Origin: Lewinellaceae bacterium SD302 | Lineage (GTDB): Bacteria; Bacteroidota; Bacteroidia; Chitinophagales; Saprospiraceae | Direction: 5' to 3' | Assembly (NCBI GenBank): GCA_002591745.1 | Contig: PDLQ01000004.1 | Span: forward strand, 124,001 to 188,000 | DNA: 64,000 bases | Part shown: piece by piece, positions 42,569 to 51,776 of the stretch | How the letters are laid out: each line of letters begins with the position of its first letter | Numbering within the stretch: position 1 is the stretch's first letter | Notes under the pieces: model-generated | The model's input: the letters and a program-made list of their open reading frames with translations, nothing else | What the model was told of the DNA's origin: nothing | The model's database searches: none | Translations under genes and position numbers: made by a program

Positions 42569-45500
42569 ATGCTTGCCCGCTATATCAGGTTTTTTCTTGA
42601 GAATAAGCTAGTCGCTTACCTGCTGTTGTTGCTGTTCGTCGGCTGGGGATTGGTTACCGCACCCTTTAATTTCGGGATCGATAAGCTACCGCGCGACCCG
42701 GTGGCGGTCGATGCCATTCCCGACATCGGTGAGAACCAACAGATCGTCTTCACCAACTGGCCCGGCAGGTCTCCGCAAGACGTTGAAGACCAGATCACTT
42801 ATCCACTCACTACCGCCCTGTTCGGCATTCCCGGCGTAAAGAGCGTGCGGTCCAATTCGATGTTCGGCTTTTCGAGCATCTACCTCATTTTCGACGAGGA
42901 TATCGAATTTTACTGGAGCCGGAGCCGCATTCTTGAAAAACTCAACTCGCTTCCGGCCAATACCCTTCCAGAGGGCGTTCAGCCCACCCTCGGCCCGGAT
43001 GCCACGGCCCTCGGGCAGATTTTCTGGTACACCCTGGAAGGGCGTGACGCCGAGGGCAATCCGACCGGTGGGTGGGACTTACACGAACTACGGTCCATCC
43101 AGGACTTTTACGTTCGCTACGGTTTATCCTCGGCCGGTGGAGTCGCGGAGGTCGCTTCCATCGGAGGTCACGTCAAGGAATACCAGGTTGACGTAGATCC
43201 CGAGGCTATGCGGATTTACGGCGTCACCCTGGAGCAGGTCATGCAGGCGGTCCGGGGCAGCAACCTCGACGTAGGGGCGCAGACCATCGAGATCAACCGG
43301 GCGGAGTATTTCGTCCGCGGTCTGGGTTACGTCAAAAACATCGGGAGTATCGAGCAAAGTCCGTTAAGCGCTCCGGACAACGTCCCCGTCACGGTGGGCG
43401 ACGTAGCCAGGGTGTCCATCGGCCCCGCGGCCCGGCGGGGTGTTTTGGATAAATCGGGTGCCGAAGCGGTCGGCGGCGTGGTGGTCGCCCGTTACGGAGC
43501 GAATCCACTGGCGGTCATCAATAACGTAAAGGCGAAAATCACCGAGCTGGAAGCGGGTTTACCCCAAAAGACGCTCGCCGACGGTACGGTATCTAAACTC
43601 GCCATCGTCCCCTTCTACGATCGCACCCAGCTCATCAACGAAACCATCGGCACTTTACAGGAAGCCATTTCGCTGCAAGTACTCATCACGGTGATCGTGA
43701 TCGTACTGATGTTGCTCAACCTCAAATCTTCCCTGCTGGTGGCGGGCAGCCTGCCGGTGGCCGTGCTGATGTGTTTCGTGGCGATGCGTTATTTCGGGGT
43801 CGATGCCAATATCGTTGCGCTCTCCGGCATCGCCATCGCCATTGGCACGATGGTAGATATGGGGATCGTGCTCAGCGAAAGTATGGTCAATCGCCTGGAA
43901 GAAGCTCCGCCGGAAGAAAGCCTTTTTACCAGCATCTACGAATCTACGGTTGAGGTAGCCTCTGCCGTACTCACCGCGGTGGCTACGACGGTGATCAGCT
44001 TCCTACCTGTTTTCGCGATGGAAGCGGCCGAAGGCAAACTTTTCCGTCCCCTGGCCTACACCAAGACCTTTGCCCTGGTGGCTTCCATCATAGTGGCCGT
44101 CAGCATCATTCCGCCGCTGGCGCACAGCTTGTTCTCCCTGAAGATCGACCGGCGCAAATGGTCGGTCACCACCAATGCGTTACTGGTCCTCACCGGACTG
44201 GCTTGCTGGGTCTGGGTAAGCAGCCTGCTGGGAGCCGGGGCAGTCATTCTCGGTCTGTTCGGTCTTTTGCGTGACTTCAAAGTAGCAAAGCGAATTTCGA
44301 GCAGTGAGCGATTCGCCACCTTTCTGGAACGCTGGTTCCCTAATCTGCTGATCGCACTACTGATCGCCTGGTTACTGACTACGGTCTGGATGCCGCTGGG
44401 CGTGGAAAGAAGTGAAGGGACCAACTACCTCTTCGTCGTATTGGTGGCCGGTGGACTGATCGGCTTTTTCTACCTGCTGATCTATTTCTACGAAAATATC
44501 CTGCGGTTTCTCCTGCGCTTCAAGATCCTGTTCCTGCTTTTGGTTGGGATTTTGGTCTTCCAGGGTTACCAGGTGTATCAGCATACCGGGGAAGAGTTCA
44601 TGCCCGCGCTGGACGAGGGTTCTTTCCTGTTAATGCCCACTTCCATGCCACACGCCGGCATGGAAGAGAACACCAGGAATCTCCGTCTTCTGGACATGGC
44701 CGTCACCGCCATCCCGGAAGTGGAGACGGTAGTCGGTAAAGCCGGTCGGGTCAACAGTCCGCTCGACCCGGCCCCCATGTCCATGTACGAAAACGTCATT
44801 CTTTACAAATCCGAATACAAAACGGACGAGCAGGGCCATCGCCTGCGGTTTCGTTACGCAGACGATGAATACGAGCGAGATGACCAGGGCGAACTGATTC
44901 CGGACGAGGATGGCCGTTATTACCGTCAGTGGCGGGAAGGGATCAAAAGCCCTGACGATATTTGGCAAGAGATCGTTCGGGTAACCGATTTTCCGGGGGT
45001 CACTTCCGCGCCCAAGTTGCAACCTATCGAAACGCGCCTGGTCATGCTGCAAACGGGGATGCGGGCACCAATGGGAATTAAAGTGCGCGGTCCCGATTTA
45101 GCCACCATTGAAGCTTTTGGTTTGCAACTGGAAAAAGCGTTAAAAGATGTCGAAGGCGTAAAGGAGGCCGCAGTATTCGCCGACCGTATCGTTGGGAAGC
45201 CTTACTTGCTGCTCGACATACAGCGGGGCAAGATCGCCCGTTACGGACTCACCGTGGCCGACGTACAAAGACACATCCAGGCCGCAATCGGGGGAATGAT
45301 CATGACCACAACCGTGGAGGGGCGCGAGCGATATGCCATTCGGGTACGTTACCCGCGCGAGTTGAGAAATGCTCCGGATGCCTTGGCCGATGTTTACGTA
45401 CCAACGGAGAACGGGCAGCCGGTCCCGCTGGGTGAACTGGTCAAGATTCGCTACGAGCAAGGCCCGCAATCCATCAAAAGTGAAGACGGTTTTTTGCTGG

Positions 45501-47503
45501 GGTACGTCCTCTTCGATCGCCAGGGCGATTATTCCGAAGTGGAAGTCGTCAATAATGCCCAGGCATTTCTCGACCGCCTGATTGATACCGGGGAGTTGAT
45601 CGTTCCCGCCGGCATCAGCTACCGGTTCGCGGGCAATTACGAACAACAGGTCCGGGCCAGTGAACGACTCAGCCTGGTAGTACCCATCGCATTGGTACTC
45701 ATTTTCCTGATTCTGTATTTTCAATTCAAATCGGTACCGATTGCGCTGATGGTCTTCAGTGGGGTATTTATTGCTTTTTCGGGAGGCTTCATTATGATCG
45801 GGCTTTACGACACGAGCTGGTTTTTGAACGTAGATTTTTTCGGGGTAAATATGCGCGACCTCTTTCAGATCCAGTCCATCAATTTGAGTGTGGCGGTCTG
45901 GGTTGGTTTCCTGGCCTTGTTCGGTATTGCTACCGACGATGGCGTTCTGGTAGCCACCTTTCTTCAGGACAGTTTCAGAAAAAACCAACCCGAATCCATC
46001 GCCGGTATCAGGGATGCCGTTGTGGAAGGCGGTCTGCGCAGGGTTCGCCCGGCCATGATGACCACGGCTACGACGATCCTTGCCCTGCTGCCTATTCTGA
46101 CCTCTACCGGGCGCGGGGCCGATATTATGTTGCCCATGGCTATCCCGTCATTCGGAGGTATGGCCTTTCAAATGATTACTATGTTTACCGTACCGATCCT
46201 GTACGCCCTTTGGCAGGAGACCCGGCACCGACTTTCCGGTTACAAGGGCATTGCTACTTTGAAGTCAAAAAAATATTTACTCTTCCTGCTATTGCTGGCT
46301 GGTGCCGGAAGCCTGCAGGCCCAGTCGATCGAAGAACTCGAACGGCAGCTAAGTCGGAACAACCCCGAACTGGCTGCTTTGAGAAACGAATACCGTGCCG
46401 CGCTTGAAGTCGCCCCGCAGTTAAGGCAATTGCCCGATCCGGAGATCGGCGTGGGTGGATTTCCCTTACCCGTAGAGACGCGGGTGGGGGCTCAACGGGC
46501 CCGGTTGAGTGTAGGGCAACGCTTCCCCTGGTTCGGTACGCTGAACGCCCGTGCTGAATTGGGCGCGGCCAAAGCAGAACCACTGAACGCAAAGATCGGA
46601 GCGCAGGAACTCGAACTTAGCTACGAACTCCGGCGGGCATACTTCCAGCTGTACGAATTGCGGGAACGGCGGGAGATTATTGCGCGTAATCTGGAAATAC
46701 TGGCCGCTATGGAGAAACTGGGATTGGCCAAAGTAGCCAGTGGCAAGGCCAGTTCCGCCGATGTGCTGAGGATTCAACTGCAGGAGGAAGAACTGTTGCA
46801 AGAATTGGCCATCCTCGCAAGCCAGCAAGCGATTCCGACCGCCGAGATCAACCGATTATTGAACAGCTCGGTCAACCGGGAGATCACGATAACCGATTCG
46901 CTCGGCTTTGCCAGCTTATCTTTTTCCCGTGACAGCCTGATGGCGGAAATTTCCGTCAATCATCCCGTGATCAGGATGTTTGAACTGCGGCAGGAGGTTT
47001 CCAGGGCGGCCATTAGCCTGAATGAGTTGTCGGGCAAACCGGAGTTTTCGGTAGGCCTCGATTATATCCTGGTGGACGAGCGGAGCGACGTATCCATTGA
47101 AAACAACGGCCGGGACATCCTGCAACTGAAAGCTTCGGTACGCCTCCCCCTGTCTCGCGGTAAATACGCGGCTAAAGAACGGGAAGAGCGGTTAATGATC
47201 GACGCGGCCGAGGCTAGAAAATCAGCGGCCTTATCCCGTTTCTCCGCGGCAGTGGAACAGGCTTTTTCAAAGTACGATCAGGCAAAACTGCGCTACGAAC
47301 TTTCCTACCAACAGGAACGGTTGACGCGGGCGGCGCGGGACATCCTGCAAGCGGGTTACCGCGCGGAGGGCAAAAGTTTCGATGAGTTGCTCCGGCTTGA
47401 ACGGGAACTGATCGACTACGAGCTAAAACGGCTGAGTGCCATCGTTGCCAGCCACCAGGCTAAAAATGAGATCCAACGCTTAACGACCAATCAACAACTA
47501 TGA
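42569..47503 (+). CDS. cusA: CusA-type heavy-metal RND pump fused to a TolC-like outer-membrane factor
   Basis: A 1644-residue fusion. Residues 1-~1225 form a complete HME-RND transporter: FTNWPGRSPQDVEDQITYPL, the TM4 signature GIAIAIGTMVDMGIVLSESM (Cu/Ag-type IAIGxMVD), PALDEGSFLLMPTSMPHAGMEEN, MLQTGMRAPMGIKVRG with periplasmic methionines for Cu(I)/Ag(I), and ATDDGVLVATFLQD in TM10. Residues ~1235-1644 are a TolC/CusC-type outer-membrane factor (SIEELERQLSRNNPEL onward, helix-rich with two OEP repeats). Between them KKYLLFLLLLAGAGSLQAQ looks like a complete signal peptide, so export and possibly cleavage at QAQ is plausible. A dispersed-repeat copy encodes the joint (GIATLKSK). The adaptor CusB overlaps by 4 bp. 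Confidence 0.93.
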   Translation: MLARYIRFFLENKLVAYLLLLLFVGWGLVTAPFNFGIDKLPRDPVAVDAIPDIGENQQIVFTNWPGRSPQDVEDQITYPLTTALFGIPGVKSVRSNSMFGFSSIYLIFDEDIEFYWSRSRILEKLNSLPANTLPEGVQPTLGPDATALGQIFWYTLEGRDAEGNPTGGWDLHELRSIQDFYVRYGLSSAGGVAEVASIGGHVKEYQVDVDPEAMRIYGVTLEQVMQAVRGSNLDVGAQTIEINRAEYFVRGLGYVKNIGSIEQSPLSAPDNVPVTVGDVARVSIGPAARRGVLDKSGAEAVGGVVVARYGANPLAVINNVKAKITELEAGLPQKTLADGTVSKLAIVPFYDRTQLINETIGTLQEAISLQVLITVIVIVLMLLNLKSSLLVAGSLPVAVLMCFVAMRYFGVDANIVALSGIAIAIGTMVDMGIVLSESMVNRLEEAPPEESLFTSIYESTVEVASAVLTAVATTVISFLPVFAMEAAEGKLFRPLAYTKTFALVASIIVAVSIIPPLAHSLFSLKIDRRKWSVTTNALLVLTGLACWVWVSSLLGAGAVILGLFGLLRDFKVAKRISSSERFATFLERWFPNLLIALLIAWLLTTVWMPLGVERSEGTNYLFVVLVAGGLIGFFYLLIYFYENILRFLLRFKILFLLLVGILVFQGYQVYQHTGEEFMPALDEGSFLLMPTSMPHAGMEENTRNLRLLDMAVTAIPEVETVVGKAGRVNSPLDPAPMSMYENVILYKSEYKTDEQGHRLRFRYADDEYERDDQGELIPDEDGRYYRQWREGIKSPDDIWQEIVRVTDFPGVTSAPKLQPIETRLVMLQTGMRAPMGIKVRGPDLATIEAFGLQLEKALKDVEGVKEAAVFADRIVGKPYLLLDIQRGKIARYGLTVADVQRHIQAAIGGMIMTTTVEGRERYAIRVRYPRELRNAPDALADVYVPTENGQPVPLGELVKIRYEQGPQSIKSEDGFLLGYVLFDRQGDYSEVEVVNNAQAFLDRLIDTGELIVPAGISYRFAGNYEQQVRASERLSLVVPIALVLIFLILYFQFKSVPIALMVFSGVFIAFSGGFIMIGLYDTSWFLNVDFFGVNMRDLFQIQSINLSVAVWVGFLALFGIATDDGVLVATFLQDSFRKNQPESIAGIRDAVVEGGLRRVRPAMMTTATTILALLPILTSTGRGADIMLPMAIPSFGGMAFQMITMFTVPILYALWQETRHRLSGYKGIATLKSKKYLLFLLLLAGAGSLQAQSIEELERQLSRNNPELAALRNEYRAALEVAPQLRQLPDPEIGVGGFPLPVETRVGAQRARLSVGQRFPWFGTLNARAELGAAKAEPLNAKIGAQELELSYELRRAYFQLYELRERREIIARNLEILAAMEKLGLAKVASGKASSADVLRIQLQEEELLQELAILASQQAIPTAEINRLLNSSVNREITITDSLGFASLSFSRDSLMAEISVNHPVIRMFELRQEVSRAAISLNELSGKPEFSVGLDYILVDERSDVSIENNGRDILQLKASVRLPLSRGKYAAKEREERLMIDAAEARKSAALSRFSAAVEQAFSKYDQAKLRYELSYQQERLTRAARDILQAGYRAEGKSFDELLRLERELIDYELKRLSAIVASHQAKNEIQRLTTNQQL
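44272..44290 (+). repeat. Dispersed CAAAGTAGC motif inside cusA
   Basis: TGACTT then CAAAGTAGCAAAG, read as DFKVAK in the cytoplasmic loop region of the RND pump. Confidence 0.6.
46249..46270 (-). repeat. Dispersed CAAAGTAGC motif at the CusA-TolC junction
   Basis: CATTGCTACTTTGAAGTC then AAAA, a full match to the consensus, lying exactly where the RND sequence ends and the signal peptide of the TolC-like part begins; it encodes IATLKSK. Confidence 0.8.
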
Positions 47504-49260
47504 AAAATCATCTAATTATTGCCGTCGCTACGCTGGTGGTCGGTTTTTTTCTGGGGTATTTGATCTTTGGCGGTAAGCAATCGGAAATTCCGGATGCAAT
47601 ACATACCGGCCACGATCACGCAACGGAACATTCCGGGGGTGATGGTGTCGAAGAAACCTGGACGTGCTCCATGCACCCCCAGATCCGGCAGGCCGAACCC
47701 GGCGATTGTCCGATTTGTGGCATGGATCTCATCCCGTTAACAACCAATTCTTCCAATGACCCTACGGTGCTTGAAATGACCGAAGCAGCCGTGGCGTTGG
47801 CGAACATTCAAACTACGACGGTAGGACGAGCGGTCGGAGAAGAGGAAAACACGATCAAGCTCGCCGGCAGGGTAGAGGCGGACGAACGACTGATGGCCAG
47901 CCAGGTAGCCCACGTTCCGGGCAGGATCGAGCGCCTCTACGTGACCTTCACGGGCGAAAACGTGGTGGCCGGTCAGAAGCTGGCCGATATCTATTCTCCC
48001 GATCTGATTACCGCCCAAAGGGAATTGATCGAGGCGTTGCGTTTGCGGGAGGTCAACCCCGCCTTACTGGATGCCGCCCGCGATAAGCTTCGTTATTGGA
48101 AAATCGACGAAGAATTCATTGCCGAAGTGGAAAGGGACGAAAAGATACGTGAAGTATTTACGCTCCGGGCCGATGCGACCGGTGTGGTATCCGAGCGCAT
48201 GGTTGCCGTGGGCGATTATGTACAACGGGGCGAGCCGCTGTTCAATTTGGTTAACCTCGGGCGGGTCTGGGTACTCTTCGACGTTTACGAAGACGACTTA
48301 TCCGCCGTTAGTTTAGGAGACCGAATCGAGTTCACCACCCCCTCCTTACCGGATAAGGATTTCTCCGCACGCATCACTTTTGTCGATCCGGTTATCGACC
48401 CGCTAACCCGTACCGCCTCGGTGCGTACGGAAGTAAATAATCCCCGGGGGCGGCTTAAGCCCGAAATGCTGGTTTATGGCGAGTTGCTGAGTACCGCCGG
48501 GGTGGGCAAGGAGGAACTCTACGTGCCGAAATCAGCGGTTCTATGGACGGGAACGCGGTCCGTCGTCTACGTCAAACTCAGTGATGTAGCCGTACCTTCT
48601 TACCAGTACCGGGAAGTTCGGCTCGGCGAATCTGCCGGCGATGGCTACGCTGTACTCGAAGGTCTGATGCCGGGGGAGGAAGTGGTTACCTACGGCAACT
48701 TTACAATCGACGCCGCGGCCCAACTCAATAACCAATTCAGTATGATGAACCGAGAGGTAACGGTGAGCGGAACGGAGGTGAGGGTAGAAGTCGCGCCGGA
48801 TTTCAGGGAAGAAACGCCTCCGGGCTTTCAGGAACAATTATCCCTTTTGGTTCGTGCTTACCTACCCCTCAAAGATGCCTTGGTAGCGAGCGATCCTGGC
48901 AAAGTAGCAGTGGCGGCAAAGGAACTGATGCTTGTTTTCGAGAACGCCGACGTGAAGTTATTACGGGATGATGCCCATCTGTACTGGATGGAGCAACGAT
49001 CCGCCATCGAAGCGCACGCCGGCCAGCTGGCCCGATCAACCAAAATAGAAGAACAGCGGGTGCAATTCGGCTATTTATCCTCGGCAATGATCAATTCCCT
49101 AAAGGCATTCGGGGTCATTGGAGATACCATTTATGTTCAACATTGTCCCATGGCCTTCAACAACGAAGGGGCCGATTGGCTGGCTGCAGAAGAACAAATC
49201 AATAACCCTTATTTCGGAGACGCCATGCTAAAGTGTGGGAGTATCACCGACGAACTATAA
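47500..49260 (+). CDS. cusB: CusB-type periplasmic adaptor with HMBD and DUF3347 domains
   Basis: A 586-residue membrane-fusion protein that links the RND pump to the outer-membrane channel. N-terminal anchor (about 4-22), a histidine patch, then an HMBD zinc/copper-binding module (CSMHPQIRQAEPGDCPICGMDLIPL, about 56-80). The adaptor body follows (GRIERLYVTFTGENVVAGQKLADIYSPDLITAQRELI, TGVVSERMVAVGDYVQRGEPLFNLVNLGRVWVLFDVYE, VLEGLMPGEEVVTYGNFTIDAAAQLN). The C-terminal ~140 residues are a DUF3347 domain ending in YVQHCPMAFNNEGADWL and MLKCG, also found as a separate protein at 52602. Start ATG overlaps the CusA stop (ATGA). Confidence 0.93.
   Translation: MKNHLIIAVATLVVGFFLGYLIFGGKQSEIPDAIHTGHDHATEHSGGDGVEETWTCSMHPQIRQAEPGDCPICGMDLIPLTTNSSNDPTVLEMTEAAVALANIQTTTVGRAVGEEENTIKLAGRVEADERLMASQVAHVPGRIERLYVTFTGENVVAGQKLADIYSPDLITAQRELIEALRLREVNPALLDAARDKLRYWKIDEEFIAEVERDEKIREVFTLRADATGVVSERMVAVGDYVQRGEPLFNLVNLGRVWVLFDVYEDDLSAVSLGDRIEFTTPSLPDKDFSARITFVDPVIDPLTRTASVRTEVNNPRGRLKPEMLVYGELLSTAGVGKEELYVPKSAVLWTGTRSVVYVKLSDVAVPSYQYREVRLGESAGDGYAVLEGLMPGEEVVTYGNFTIDAAAQLNNQFSMMNREVTVSGTEVRVEVAPDFREETPPGFQEQLSLLVRAYLPLKDALVASDPGKVAVAAKELMLVFENADVKLLRDDAHLYWMEQRSAIEAHAGQLARSTKIEEQRVQFGYLSSAMINSLKAFGVIGDTIYVQHCPMAFNNEGADWLAAEEQINNPYFGDAMLKCGSITDEL
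48895..48912 (+). repeat. Dispersed CAAAGTAGC motif inside cusB
   Basis: CCTGG then CAAAGTAGCAGTG, read as PGKVAV in the DUF3347 region. Confidence 0.5.
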
Positions 49261-49308
49261 TTATTTACTTAACCGCTTCTATCGAGGCAACCACAATTCA
49301 TTCAGCTA

Positions 49309-49578
49309 ATGCGTTTTATCAAATCAACAACTACTCTGATACTTATACTTTCTTTCCTCTTCGCATTCACCGCATGTGGTAAAAATCCCAATCAAGCAGA
49401 GAGCAAATCTGGGACTGAAACTACGACACCACATGGGGAAGGCCAAGAATATACCTCTGTATACGTCTGCCCTATGCACTGTGATGGCAGTGGCAGCGAT
49501 CACGCGGGAGAATGTCCGGTCTGTGGAATGACCTACGTGGCTCAAGCTGACCATAGAGAAAATGGTCATAAGCACTAG
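49309..49578 (+). CDS. HMBD-domain lipoprotein (small periplasmic metal-binding protein)
   Basis: An 89-residue lipoprotein. The lipobox is FTAC (signal about 1-21, cysteine 22), followed by a polar linker and a heavy-metal-binding domain with VCPMHCDGSGSDHAGECPVCGM (about 53-74), the same C-x-M-H...C-x-x-C-G-M pattern as in the CusB N-terminus, and a histidine-rich tail (HRENGHKH). It should sit in the periplasm or outer-membrane inner leaflet and bind or deliver Cu/Zn to the efflux complex. It is the next gene after CusB, 48 bp away, so a shared transcript is likely. Confidence 0.88.
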   Translation: MRFIKSTTTLILILSFLFAFTACGKNPNQAESKSGTETTTPHGEGQEYTSVYVCPMHCDGSGSDHAGECPVCGMTYVAQADHRENGHKH

Positions 49579-49733
49579 TCCGCAGATTGAGACTTCCAAG
49601 CGATTCAGTTGATTAGCCCAAGAGGCTCATCTTTGAAAAAAGAGTGCTGATTTCTATTAAACCTGTGTCCGGATTCAAAGACCATTTAAACGGTTCTCTG
49701 GACCATCTATTCACTTTTACAAACCACTTTACC

Positions 49734-50120
49734 ATGCGTATTCTTCCTATCTTTCTTTTTGTTTTTGCCTTCGTGGCAATGGCGGCACCGCCCAAAACCC
49801 TCGTTATACAGACCAATGCTCAGTGTGGGATGTGCAAAACATCTATTGAGAAACAGCTTACTAACTTAGACGGAGTTAAAGAAGCAGTACTCGATCTGGA
49901 TACCAAGCAGGTCACTGTAACCTACAATGGCAAAAAAGTCAACGAAAATGAGTTGCGTCAGACTATTGCCAATACTGGCTACCAAGCTGATGACGTAGCA
50001 CCAAATCCCGAAGCTCAGGCAAAGCTCATGGCCTGTTGCCAGCCCAAAAAAGCGAAAGCTAGCGGTTGCTGCGCTCCGAAGGCCGGTGCGAGCTGTGGCA
50101 AAAAAGAGGGCGTTAAATAG
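49734..50120 (+). CDS. Exported HMA-domain copper chaperone with Cys-rich tail
   Basis: A 128-residue protein from ATG 49734 (MRILPIFLFVFAFVAMAAPP, signal peptide; the open frame upstream lacks one). The HMA domain (about 22-88) has NAQCGMCKTSIEKQLTNLDGVKEAVLDLDTKQVTVTYN with CxxC at the metal site. A tail with CCQPKK, GCCAPK and SCGKK adds five cysteines, probably a second copper site. Likely a periplasmic metal carrier feeding the efflux machinery; metal specificity (Cu(I) versus Hg or Zn) cannot be told from sequence. Confidence 0.85.
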   Translation: MRILPIFLFVFAFVAMAAPPKTLVIQTNAQCGMCKTSIEKQLTNLDGVKEAVLDLDTKQVTVTYNGKKVNENELRQTIANTGYQADDVAPNPEAQAKLMACCQPKKAKASGCCAPKAGASCGKKEGVK

Positions 50121-50197
50121 TCCTTACTCCATTTGATCTACCACTAATCGGCTACGCTAAGTGGCTGGTTAGTGGTGCTTTACAATGAATTAAACTG

Positions 50198-51052
50198 ATG
50201 ATGATAAACTTAAGCTTGGCGTATTGCCGCTATCTAGCCTTTATTTTTTTATTAGGTTTTATCGTTGCTTGTGTGGAGTCGGCTTCCGTTCCAGAAATTA
50301 ATGCGACGAAAGCAAAAATCTCCGATGCGGTTATGAATGCACCAAAAACCGAAGCTAACCGTCAGGCCCGTGCCATCATCGAAGCGGCCACCGCCGCCGC
50401 CGGCCTGGAAGGAATGGACGAAGCGGCTTTTGCCTTTCGCTTTCGGGATAAGGAATACCGCTACCAGCGAACGGACGGTACCTTTACTTACGAACGTTGG
50501 TGGACGGACTCAACGACTAGCGAAGTCACGCGTGATGTACTAGACAATGATGGTTTGGTGCGCTATATAAACGGGCAGGTGGCGGAAATAACGGAGAAGA
50601 AACGAAAGGCTTATTCGAACTCTGTTAATTCGGTCATTTACTTTGCGTTTCTTCCGTGGGTGCTAAATGACCCGGCGGTAATTCCGACTTACCTGGGTAG
50701 AGATACAGTCAAAGGGGAAATACTGGATCAGATAGATGTCGCCTTTACAACAGATAACGGAGGAGAGGATGCCAATGATGAGTATATGTATTGGTTTACG
50801 CTGGATACCAGGCAGTTGAAGTATTTGGCTTATTCCCATCCAGATGGTAAAGCTCCTCGCTTACGTGAAGCAAAAAATGAACGTAGAGTAGATGGTATCG
50901 TTGTGCGTGATTACAATAACTGGAATACGCCCGGAAATAAGGCGCGCCCCATCAACGAACTACCAGAAGCTTTTGAGGCTGGTGAATTGAATCTGCTTTC
51001 AGAGATTAACCTGAAGGATGTACGAAAATTAGAGGTTCGTAAGGACCAGTAA
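50198..51052 (+). CDS. DUF6503-like lipoprotein
   Basis: A 284-residue lipoprotein (signal about 1-24, lipobox IVAC). The body has ARAIIEAATAAAGLEG near the start, FRFRDKEYRYQRTDG, RDVLDNDGLVRYINGQ, NSVNSVIYFAFLPWVLNDPAVI and a beta-rich second half (YWFTLDTRQLKYLAYSHPDG), consistent with the Bacteroidota DUF6503 family. Its role is unknown; it could be a lipoprotein-localisation-like (LolA/LolB-type beta-half-barrel) carrier, which is only an impression from the pattern. It lies among copper genes and probably belongs to their transcript, but no metal-binding motif is present. Confidence 0.7.
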   Translation: MMINLSLAYCRYLAFIFLLGFIVACVESASVPEINATKAKISDAVMNAPKTEANRQARAIIEAATAAAGLEGMDEAAFAFRFRDKEYRYQRTDGTFTYERWWTDSTTSEVTRDVLDNDGLVRYINGQVAEITEKKRKAYSNSVNSVIYFAFLPWVLNDPAVIPTYLGRDTVKGEILDQIDVAFTTDNGGEDANDEYMYWFTLDTRQLKYLAYSHPDGKAPRLREAKNERRVDGIVVRDYNNWNTPGNKARPINELPEAFEAGELNLLSEINLKDVRKLEVRKDQ

Positions 51053-51115
51053 AGTGAAAATGCTAACGTAGCATATTAATAAGAAGCCATTGAAGAGTAG
51101 TATAAATCTTAAATA

Positions 51116-51679
51116 ATGGAAGAGAAAACACTCCACATCGACAATATGGTCTGTGACCGGTGTAAACTGGTTGTCCGAGGAATACTGGAGGAATTCGGTT
51201 GGGAGGTCCATTATCTCGAACTGGGAGAAGTCAGTGGTATTGCTCCATTAGGATTTGATGCAAAAGATAAACTGGCCGAACGATTACAAGCGGTAGGTTT
51301 TGCGTTGGCGAAGGAAGGTTCGCTGAGTACTCGAATGAAAGGCTTAATCATAGATTACGTACACAATGAATCAAAATGGAATAACAGAGTTCTTTCCGAG
51401 GTGTTGGCCACGGCGTTAAATCGCAGCTACGGTTTCTTGAGCCGTAGTTTTAGTGAAGAGGTTGGAAGAACGATTGAGGATTTTTATCAGGCGCATCGGA
51501 TCGAGCGGGCCAGTCAACTGCTTCACCAAACGGATTTGCCGATATCAGAAATTGCTCCGCTCTTACGCTACGGTACTGCGGCACACTTCTCAAATTCTTT
51601 TCGTCGGCATACGGGGCAATCACCGTCAACTTTTCGAAAGTCCGGGACTTACGTTCCTAAAGATTTAACCAAAATCTAA
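51116..51679 (+). CDS. HMA-AraC regulator (copper-responsive, putative), copy 1
   Basis: A 187-residue regulator. Residues 1-~65 resemble a shortened HMA-like metal-binding domain with CxxC in IDNMVCDRCKLVVRGILEEFGW. The C-terminal half (about 75-175) is an AraC-type double helix-turn-helix (LSEVLATALNRSYGFLSRSFSEEVGRTIEDFYQAHRIERASQLLHQTDLPISEIAPLLRYGTAAHFSNSFRRHTGQSPSTFRK). No AraC ligand domain is present, so the CxxC module is the likely sensor, most simply of Cu(I). It is a paralog of the regulator at 60252; both use M-V-C-(D/E)-R-C. Likely target: the promoters of this island. Confidence 0.85.
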   Translation: MEEKTLHIDNMVCDRCKLVVRGILEEFGWEVHYLELGEVSGIAPLGFDAKDKLAERLQAVGFALAKEGSLSTRMKGLIIDYVHNESKWNNRVLSEVLATALNRSYGFLSRSFSEEVGRTIEDFYQAHRIERASQLLHQTDLPISEIAPLLRYGTAAHFSNSFRRHTGQSPSTFRKSGTYVPKDLTKI

Positions 51680-51776
51680 GGTATTTTCGCTGAATCATCA
51701 TAAAGTCGCAATAGATAACAAAAAGGTGTAAAGCAAGTTAGGGGTCGTCGCTTGTTGTTATGAAAAAGCAATAACG

